From Candidatus Parvarchaeota archaeon UBA446 (GTDB lineage: Archaea; Nanobdellota; Nanobdellia; Parvarchaeales; Parvarchaeaceae): 6,035 bases of DNA. Shown here one piece after another: positions 1 to 4,103 of this stretch. The translations under genes were made by a program, and so were the position numbers. The notes below the pieces were generated by a model. The model saw only the letters and a list, made by a program, of their open reading frames with translations, had not been told where the DNA came from and made no database searches. Position 1 is the first letter of the stretch. Each line of letters begins with the position of its first letter. The stretch is taken from the NCBI GenBank assembly GCA_002503215.1, contig DARG01000023.1, forward strand, positions 1 to 6,035, given 5' to 3'.

Positions 1-20
1 TATATGTACTTTATAGGCGA

Positions 21-35
21 CGAAAAATATAAAAA
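21..35 (+). promoter_or_regulatory. TATA box (with BRE-like purines) of pyrG
   Basis: An AT-rich element, AATATAAAAA, is centred near base 30 and is preceded by the purine-rich CGAAA, a plausible BRE. The centre lies about 26 bases upstream of the pyrG ATG at 56. Archaeal transcription starts about 25 bases downstream of the TATA centre, so the mRNA would begin at or next to the start codon (leaderless). There is no Shine-Dalgarno sequence between the box and the ATG. This is a motif call only, with no transcript data. Confidence 0.6.
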
Positions 36-55
36 TACCAAGAAAGTTAAATTAA

Positions 56-1666
56 ATGAATACAAAATTTATAGTTGTTTTAGGATCCGTAATGAGCGGT
101 CTAGGTAAAGGAGTAGTTTCATCTTCTATAATGAAAATACTTGATATGTACGATTTTAAAGTGCTTCCTATAAAATTTGATGGCTACCTAAATTATGATT
201 GCGGTACTATGAACCCTTATAGACATGGAGAGGTCTTTGTACTTAATGATAAAGGGGAAGTAGACATGGATTTTGGTACTTATGAAAGGTTCCTTAATAA
301 AGATATTACAAGTAATTCGTCTATAACCGGTGGAAAAGTATTCGGCGAAATAATCGAAGATGAGCGAAAAGGTAAATTTTTAGGCCAAGATGTCCAAGTT
401 ATACCTCATTTGACAAACGAGATTCAGGAAAAAATTATAAGATTTGCATCAAAGAACTCTTTGGATTTTGTTGTAATAGAGGTTGGAGGTACCGTCGGCG
501 ATTTAGAAAATGGTTATTTCATAGAAGCAATGAGACAATTATCCTTGAAGGAATCGGTTGTATTCGTTGATGTTACATATATACCTAGATTAAAAACCGT
601 TGGAGAACAGAAAACGAAACCTACTCAGTCGGCTTTCAGAGCTCTTATGGCAATGGGCATAACTCCTAATTTTCTAATATGTAGGACAGATGGTAAAATG
701 GAAGATGAAATAAAAAAGAAACTTTCCATGTTCACCAGTCTAGCTTCAGACAGAATAATTAATGATCCCGACATGGATTCGCCATATCAACTTCCAAATT
801 ATCTTATAGAGCAGAAATTTGATAAGGCCCTTCTAAAACTCTTAAAATATAAAAATCATAAAATGAACGCAAAAAAGAGAGATAATTGGAACGTTAACGT
901 TGAAAATATAGTAAGAAAAGAAGGAAAAGAAGTTAAAATAGCCATAGTAGGTAAATACGTAGACTTAAGGGATTCTTACGTAAGCGTAAAGGAGGCCCTT
1001 ATGCATGCAGCAGGAAAGTTATCGTTAAAACTTAAAATAGACTGGGTAGAATCCGAAAATTTAGAGAAAGACGGATCTCGCACTTCTCTCGAAGGAGTAA
1101 ATGGTATCATAGTACCCGGCGGATTCGGAACTAGGGGGATAGAAGGTATGATCTCTGCCATAGAATATGCAAGAACCCATAATGTACCCTATTTAGGTTT
1201 ATGTTTGGGTATGCAACTAATGACTGTAGAATTCGCTAGAAATGTATGTGGCCTTACTAATGCAAATTCAACCGAATTTAATCCAAAAACAAAGTACAAT
1301 GTAGTAGATATACTCCCCTCGCAGTTGTCAGTAGACAAAAAAGGCGGCACAATGAGGTTAGGAGCGTGGGATATGGTCATAAAAGATAAAAATTCCATAG
1401 CATTTTCTGCTTACCAGAAGAAAATAGTATCTGAAAGACATAGACATAGGTATGAATTTAACAATAAATTTAGAAAACTACTAGAGAGCAAAGGACTAAA
1501 AGTTACCGCTACGACTACAGATAATAAACTTGTAGAAATCGTAGAATGGAGTAGTGGTTTTGGCATTGCTACGCAAGCTCACCCAGAACTTAAGTCTAGG
1601 ATAGAATCGCCGGCGCCTTTATTTATATCATTTCTAAAAGCCGCTAGCAACAAGTTATATAAATAG
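56..1666 (+). CDS. pyrG: CTP synthase (glutamine-hydrolysing)
   Basis: This enzyme makes CTP from UTP, ATP and glutamine-derived ammonia, the last step of de novo cytidine nucleotide synthesis in the cytoplasm. The 536 residues match the usual family length. The N-terminal synthase domain (about 1-270) has the P-loop GSVMSGLGKG at 10-19 (Lys18), Mg-binding Asp72 in DMDFGTYERF, Glu142 in IEVGGTVGD, and the UTP-binding loop KTKPTQ at 186-191. The C-terminal class I glutamine amidotransferase domain (about 293-530) has the oxyanion loop PGGFGTRG, nucleophile Cys383 in GLCLGMQ, and His509/Glu511 in HPELKSR. The lid GTMRLG at 431-436 and RHRHRYEFN at 461-469 are also present. All catalytic residues are intact. 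Some usually conserved neighbours differ: FDGYLNYDCGTM where many homologues have FDPYLNVDPGTM, and KPTQSAF for KPTQHSV. The start is supported by the N-terminal match and by a TATA box 26 bases upstream. No terminator follows, so transcription may continue into the next two small genes. Confidence 0.97.
   Translation: MNTKFIVVLGSVMSGLGKGVVSSSIMKILDMYDFKVLPIKFDGYLNYDCGTMNPYRHGEVFVLNDKGEVDMDFGTYERFLNKDITSNSSITGGKVFGEIIEDERKGKFLGQDVQVIPHLTNEIQEKIIRFASKNSLDFVVIEVGGTVGDLENGYFIEAMRQLSLKESVVFVDVTYIPRLKTVGEQKTKPTQSAFRALMAMGITPNFLICRTDGKMEDEIKKKLSMFTSLASDRIINDPDMDSPYQLPNYLIEQKFDKALLKLLKYKNHKMNAKKRDNWNVNVENIVRKEGKEVKIAIVGKYVDLRDSYVSVKEALMHAAGKLSLKLKIDWVESENLEKDGSRTSLEGVNGIIVPGGFGTRGIEGMISAIEYARTHNVPYLGLCLGMQLMTVEFARNVCGLTNANSTEFNPKTKYNVVDILPSQLSVDKKGGTMRLGAWDMVIKDKNSIAFSAYQKKIVSERHRHRYEFNNKFRKLLESKGLKVTATTTDNKLVEIVEWSSGFGIATQAHPELKSRIESPAPLFISFLKAASNKLYK
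1655..1664 (+). promoter_or_regulatory. TATA box of the Cys-rich microprotein, inside the end of pyrG
   Basis: TTATATAAAT is a near-ideal archaeal TATA box that overlaps the last codons and stop of pyrG. Its centre (about 1659.5) lies 26-27 bases before the ATG at 1686, which is the leaderless spacing seen at most other genes in this window. This independent promoter is one of the main reasons for treating the 27-codon frame as a gene. The coding sequence there (Leu-Tyr-Lys-stop) is naturally AT-rich, so chance cannot be excluded. Confidence 0.55.
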
Positions 1667-1685
1667 AAAGGTTACATAAATAAGC

Positions 1686-1769
1686 ATGGCAGAAGACGCT
1701 AAAGAAGAGAATAGTGGTTGTAGTTGCGGTTGCAATAATAATTGTGGTTGTGGCTGTTCCGATCAATAG
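1686..1769 (+). CDS. 27-residue six-cysteine microprotein, metallothionein-like
   Basis: This ATG-to-TAG frame is too short for most gene finders. The product has an acidic/polar N-terminus (MAEDAKEENS) and then cysteines at 12, 14, 16, 20, 22 and 24. They form CxCxC, three asparagines and CxCxC again, with only Gly, Ser and Asn between. Six closely spaced thiols without aromatic or hydrophobic residues are typical of a metal-chelating peptide such as a small metallothionein, able in principle to hold a Zn or Cu(I) cluster. I know of no named family with exactly this layout. Support for a real gene is the TATA box at leaderless distance, the clean start and stop, the ordered cysteine spacing, and its place between pyrG and another small metal-binding-type gene. 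The alternative is a fortuitous frame created by a GGTTGT/GGTTGC word repeat. Function is inferred from composition only. Confidence 0.6.
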   Translation: MAEDAKEENSGCSCGCNNNCGCGCSDQ

Positions 1770-1785
1770 GCAAAAGTTGTGAACA

Positions 1786-1794
1786 CTTATAAAT
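1786..1794 (+). promoter_or_regulatory. TATA box of the DUF1059 gene
   Basis: CTTATAAAT is centred at about 1790, 34 bases before the ATG at 1824. Transcription would then start near 1815-1817 and leave a leader of about 7-9 bases. This is longer than the leaderless spacing of the other genes in the window and suggests a different mode of translation initiation here. Confidence 0.5.
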
Positions 1795-1810
1795 GATTAC
1801 TACCTTTAAA

Positions 1811-1818
1811 AGGATGTG
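1811..1818 (+). promoter_or_regulatory. Possible ribosome-binding site of the DUF1059 gene
   Basis: AGGATGTG differs by one base from the archaeal Shine-Dalgarno consensus AGGAGGTG and ends 5 bases before the ATG at 1824. It is the only Shine-Dalgarno-like sequence next to a start codon in this window. If the TATA box at 1786-1794 is the only promoter, part of this site would lie upstream of the transcript start. It would work fully on a transcript reading through from pyrG or the microprotein gene. Confidence 0.35.
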
Positions 1819-1823
1819 GTTTT

Positions 1824-2033
1824 ATGGCCTACAAATTTTCTTGCAGGGATACCGGTCTAGACTGCGATTTTAAAGCAGAAGCTGAAACAATGGATGAGCT
1901 TATGCCTAAGATTGCAGAACACGGCAAGCAAGCCCATGACATGGCAGAAATCTCAGATGAGACTATGCAAAAAGTCAAGGCTGCAATAACCGAAGAACCA
2001 AAAAATGAATCTGAATCCGATAAAAAGGAGTAG
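1824..2033 (+). CDS. DUF1059 family small protein, putative metal-binding
   Basis: The 69-residue product matches the DUF1059 (small metal-binding protein) pattern. The N-terminus MAYKFSCRDTGLDCDF carries Cys7 and Cys14, followed by an ELMPKIAEHGKQAHDM helix with His33 and His38. The Cys-x6-Cys ... His-x4-His set could form a zinc-type site. The last 20 residues or so are a charged, disordered-looking Glu/Lys/Ser tail. Family members are common in archaea and bacteria and have no established biochemical role, so metal binding is an inference from the conserved residues. No signal peptide or membrane segment is seen, so the protein should be cytoplasmic. The gene lies 54 bases after the six-cysteine microprotein and is followed by a terminator, which makes it the last gene of the pyrG-side cluster. 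Length and start agree with the family. Confidence 0.88.
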   Translation: MAYKFSCRDTGLDCDFKAEAETMDELMPKIAEHGKQAHDMAEISDETMQKVKAAITEEPKNESESDKKE

Positions 2034-2066
2034 GGTTTAATTTATTGGTTCTAAGCAAAAAATCTT

Positions 2067-2092
2067 GGGGGTATTACCCCTTTATTTTTTTT
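2067..2092 (+). terminator. Hairpin plus T-tract after the DUF1059 gene
   Basis: A GC stem (GGGG at 2068-2071 against CCCC at 2077-2080, extendable by TA/TA) is followed directly by TTTA and eight T residues up to 2092. It lies about 35 bases after the DUF1059 stop and before the promoter of the next gene, as expected of a transcription terminator. In archaea the T-tract alone can terminate transcription. The short GGGGTATTACCCC palindrome could instead bind a protein, but the T-run favours termination. Confidence 0.72.
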
Positions 2093-2156
2093 AATTATTT
2101 ATTCTGTTTATATCGACTTTAATTCTCTTTTTGAAGCTATCTTTTAAATTTTAAAG

Positions 2157-2166
2157 TATTTATATG
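2157..2166 (+). promoter_or_regulatory. TATA box of the 155-residue hypothetical gene
   Basis: TATTTATATG is centred near 2162, about 25 bases before the ATG at 2187, so a leaderless transcript is expected. Just upstream, 2143-2155 is an AT-only near-palindrome (TTTAAAT TTTAAA around base 2149). It could be part of the BRE/operator region or simply reflect base composition. Confidence 0.5.
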
Positions 2167-2186
2167 TCTTATAATCATATAAAGAA

Positions 2187-2654
2187 ATGATATCTAAAAA
2201 TAAATTAGAAAGCAGATTGTTGTCTGAAGGTATACCAGAACAGGAGATAGACTCGTTGGTTGAGGGATTCTCTCAGTTTCATGTTTATTGTGATAAAATA
2301 CTAGATGATATAAGTTACTGTGTAAACAGGGATGGCATAAAGGATAAATCAAATCTATATAAAAAAGCCGTAAAGGTTCTATTACCTTATGACTATCCAG
2401 ATTCCCGAATATACCTTTCGGATGAGCTTTTCTTAAAGAAAAGAGATAATTTAATGAATGATTTGAATGTTCTTATTAATAATACTGATCTTCCGCGTTA
2501 TGTTTTACACTTAGATGTATCTTATAAAATTTCACAAGGAAAGGATTTTTTAGCTAAAATTTTATCCAAAGATAAGCTAAGCAACAAGTATATAGATACA
2601 ATAATAAATGAAGATATAAAAAAGAAGATGGCTAATCGTTACAGCCCCTATTAA
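2187..2654 (+). CDS. Hypothetical protein, 155 residues, helical and lysine-rich
   Basis: I do not recognise this protein. It is a soluble-looking, mostly helical protein rich in Lys, Asp, Ile and Leu. There is no signal peptide, no hydrophobic stretch long enough for a membrane helix and no P-loop or zinc-ribbon motif. It has only two cysteines (35 and 45), too few for a metal cluster. The N-terminus (SRLLSEGIPEQEIDSLVEGF) reads as a helix-turn-helix hairpin of the protein-interaction sort. A central PYDYPDSRIYLSDELF stretch (67-82) is richer in aromatic and proline residues and may be the structural core. The C-terminus is strongly basic (EDIKKKMANRYSPY). Reality is supported by the length, the codon use like its neighbours', the TATA box 25 bases upstream of the ATG and the preceding terminator. 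It appears to be monocistronic and converges on the SWIM gene with a 10-base gap. No function is proposed. Confidence 0.8.
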   Translation: MISKNKLESRLLSEGIPEQEIDSLVEGFSQFHVYCDKILDDISYCVNRDGIKDKSNLYKKAVKVLLPYDYPDSRIYLSDELFLKKRDNLMNDLNVLINNTDLPRYVLHLDVSYKISQGKDFLAKILSKDKLSNKYIDTIINEDIKKKMANRYSPY

Positions 2655-2665
2655 TTTAGCAAATT
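2653..2665. repeat. Small inverted repeat between convergent genes
   Basis: AATTT-AGC-AAATT (5-bp arms, 3-base loop) fills the 10-base gap between the stop codons of the hypothetical gene and the minus-strand SWIM gene. It overlaps the ends of both. It could act as a weak bidirectional transcript end, but the arms contain only A and T and the predicted stability is low. Confidence 0.25.
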
Positions 2666-2982
2666 TAACCGTTTATAAGTTTTTGTTGGTTCTTTATGTA
2701 CACGTTTCTTACGGTTAGCATATGTTTGCATGGCATGCCATAATATCTAAAAGATTCACATGTACAACTCCCATTTATAATGTATTTTGACGCAGGTAAG
2801 TATTCAATTTCTACTTTGTGAAAATAGTCTTCTCTGCTTTCGCTCCGGCTATAAGCAGATATCTCTATGTCCCTTCCTTTATTTTTCAAACCATATATCC
2901 TTGTTTTCTTATCTGTTGATATTAAAATCGGTGTTTCCAGTATATCTTCAAGCTTTTTTCCAATGCATTCTTTTTTATCCAT
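2665..2982 (-). CDS. Small SWIM zinc-finger protein
   Basis: The 105-residue protein has a C-terminal SWIM zinc finger: Cys73-x-Cys75 in SCTCESF, then Cys85-x-His87 in MPCKHML, giving CxC-x9-CxH, the defining SWIM spacing. The preceding part (about 25-70) alternates short hydrophobic and charged runs as expected of beta strands, with the typical KVEIEYLP...YIINGSCTC approach to the finger. SWIM domains bind zinc and mediate DNA or protein contacts in transposases, SWI2/SNF2 ATPases and recombination-associated proteins. Stand-alone small archaeal versions have no defined role, so only zinc binding can be stated with confidence. The gene lies 29 bases downstream of the alcohol dehydrogenase on the same strand and could be co-transcribed. 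A TATA-like element over the end of that gene suggests its own leaderless promoter as well. No associated transposase or ATPase is in the window. Confidence 0.87.
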   Translation of the reverse strand: MDKKECIGKKLEDILETPILISTDKKTRIYGLKNKGRDIEISAYSRSESREDYFHKVEIEYLPASKYIINGSCTCESFRYYGMPCKHMLTVRNVYIKNQQKLING

Positions 2983-3000
2983 ATTATAAAGTTTAACTTA

Positions 3001-3011
3001 TTATTTAAATA
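3001..3011 (-). promoter_or_regulatory. TATA-like element upstream of the SWIM gene
   Basis: Read on the minus strand, TATTTAAATAA is centred about 24 bases upstream of the SWIM start codon at 2982. It ends right at the stop codon of the dehydrogenase gene (3012-3014). This position would allow a leaderless SWIM transcript independent of the dehydrogenase. The element is a simple AT word, so confidence is moderate. Confidence 0.42.
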
Positions 3012-4034
3012 CTAAAATTTTATCACTTCCACACCGTTTATTTCACTTTTCTTTAGTCTTTCAAGTGCAGAATTAACATCTCCTAAGTTTATAGTTTTAT
3101 ATACTGGCTTTATCCCTAGATTAAATGCCAATTTAAGGTATTCGATCATGTCTTCTCTTGTGTACGATTCTACAGAAAGCAGCATTTTTTCGTGAAACAA
3201 TTGTGAGTCATAATCAAGATTTATATCACCCTCTATGTGTATACCCGAGACAACAACCCTCCCTCCTGGTTTTATCACTTTTAATGCGTTCATTATTGGA
3301 ATAGGTGATGGAGCGAATACTATCGCATTTTCTATGTTCTTATCTACTAAATTAGTATATACATCTCCATATTTTGGAGAAAATACAAAATCTGCACCCA
3401 AATCTTTTGCAAGTTGAAGGTGTTTTTCGTTTCTGCTTACAACTACTACTTTATGTCCAAGTTTTTTAATTAGCTGTGCGGTTAAGTGCGCAGATCCTCC
3501 GAAGCCAAATATAGCAATAGTGCTTCCTGGCGTTGGATTTGTTAGTTTGAATGATCTATATCCTATCGCGCCAGAACAAAGTAAAGGAGCAGCTTCTTCA
3601 TCTTTAAATCCCTCAGGAATCTTAAAAATAAACCTACTATCAGCGACAACATATTCGGAGTATCCTCCATTCCTGGAAAATCCGGTAAACTCTTTGTTTT
3701 TACAGAGATTTTCTCTTCCACTTATACAGTATTCGCATACACCACATGAACGGTATAACCAAGCTACGCCAACCCTTTCTCCTATACTTACATCCTTTAC
3801 CTCCTTACCCATCTCTTTTACAATGCCTACAATTTCATGTCCAGGTATAACATTCTTTATATCTTTTCCAAGGTCCCCTTCTATAATGTGTAAGTCCGTC
3901 CTGCATACTCCGCAGGCACTGATCTTCAGAAGTATTTCATTATTACTTATTTTTGGCAATTCCACTTCCTTTATTTTAAGTTTGTTATCTTCTATTTTGC
4001 CAGTTTTATCTATAATTGCGCATTTCATTTCCAT
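3012..4034 (-). CDS. Zinc-dependent alcohol dehydrogenase (MDR family, CAD2-like)
   Basis: This is a medium-chain dehydrogenase/reductase that interconverts alcohols and aldehydes with a nicotinamide cofactor in the cytoplasm. Counting from Met1, the catalytic zinc ligands are Cys44 (GVCRTDLH), His66-Glu67 (PGHEIVG) and Cys153 (PLLCSGAIGYR). The structural zinc ligands are Cys97, Cys100, Cys103 and Cys111 (CGVCEYCISGRENLC). The Rossmann glycine motif is AIFGFGGSAH at 174-183. The phrases HIIEGDL, VGVAWLYRSCG, FTGFSRNGGYSEYVVAD and VVSGIHI fit the CAD2-type branch of zinc alcohol dehydrogenases. After the second Rossmann strand (VVVVSRNEKH) there is Ser-Arg rather than an acidic residue, which hints at NADP(H). 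The substrate cannot be told from sequence. Met3 (start at 4028) fits the usual family N-terminus (MKxxxxxK) as well as Met1, so the first two residues are uncertain. At 340 residues, with all metal ligands present, it should be active. It is divergent from the GH15 gene. Confidence 0.94.
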   Translation of the reverse strand: MEMKCAIIDKTGKIEDNKLKIKEVELPKISNNEILLKISACGVCRTDLHIIEGDLGKDIKNVIPGHEIVGIVKEMGKEVKDVSIGERVGVAWLYRSCGVCEYCISGRENLCKNKEFTGFSRNGGYSEYVVADSRFIFKIPEGFKDEEAAPLLCSGAIGYRSFKLTNPTPGSTIAIFGFGGSAHLTAQLIKKLGHKVVVVSRNEKHLQLAKDLGADFVFSPKYGDVYTNLVDKNIENAIVFAPSPIPIMNALKVIKPGGRVVVSGIHIEGDINLDYDSQLFHEKMLLSVESYTREDMIEYLKLAFNLGIKPVYKTINLGDVNSALERLKKSEINGVEVIKF

Positions 4035-4036
4035 AA

Positions 4037-4069
4037 AATGATATAGTAATATACTCGTTTTTTATCATT
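4037..4069. repeat. Inverted repeats in the divergent promoter region
   Basis: AATGATA at 4037-4043 is the reverse complement of TATCATT at 4063-4069, giving 7-bp arms with a 19-base spacer. Inside lies a second imperfect palindrome, AGTA-ATA-TACT at 4045-4055. The right outer arm overlaps the TATA-like element of the dehydrogenase. A repressor bound here could block that promoter and perhaps also the GH15 promoter next to it. With sequence this AT-rich, chance inverted repeats are common. Confidence 0.3.
4058..4065 (-). promoter_or_regulatory. TATA-like element of the alcohol dehydrogenase
   Basis: Read on the minus strand, ATAAAAAA is centred about 27 bases upstream of the first ATG at 4034, which is the leaderless spacing. 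A second candidate nearer the gene, GTATATTAC (minus strand, about 4046-4054), lies about 22-24 bases before the alternative start at 4028. The promoter choice is therefore tied to the choice of start codon. Confidence 0.42.
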
Positions 4070-4074
4070 AATAG

Positions 4075-4086
4075 TTTATATTTTAT
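4075..4086 (+). promoter_or_regulatory. TATA box of the GH15 gene
   Basis: TTTATATTTTAT is centred near 4079, about 25 bases before the ATG at 4104, and no Shine-Dalgarno sequence lies between. It supports a leaderless GH15 mRNA and the chosen start. It lies only some 10 bases beyond the oppositely oriented TATA-like element of the dehydrogenase, so the two promoters could compete or be co-regulated. Confidence 0.55.
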
Positions 4087-4103
4087 AATTACCGATAAAT
4101 AAT

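Noticed and set aside
4..114. Open frame from ATG at 4 overlapping the start of pyrG
   Set aside because: It would encode about 35 residues out of frame with pyrG, with no promoter visible in the window. It could be the tail of an upstream gene cut by the window edge, but nothing supports it over chance.
1686..1769. Cysteine-rich peptide as a RiPP precursor of the SCIFF/ranthipeptide kind
   Set aside because: No radical SAM enzyme, other maturase or transporter lies in the window, and the 27-residue length leaves only a very short leader. A metal-binding role fits the CxC spacing better.
2665..2982. SWIM gene as remnant of a MULE-type transposase
   Set aside because: There are no terminal inverted repeats, target-site duplications or DDE-domain remnants nearby. 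The 105-codon frame has its own start and a full finger.
3520..4041. 173-codon + strand frame opposite the alcohol dehydrogenase
   Set aside because: It lies wholly antisense to a gene with complete family motifs, and its translation shows no family resemblance. It is a shadow frame, as are the other frames inside pyrG and the GH15 gene.
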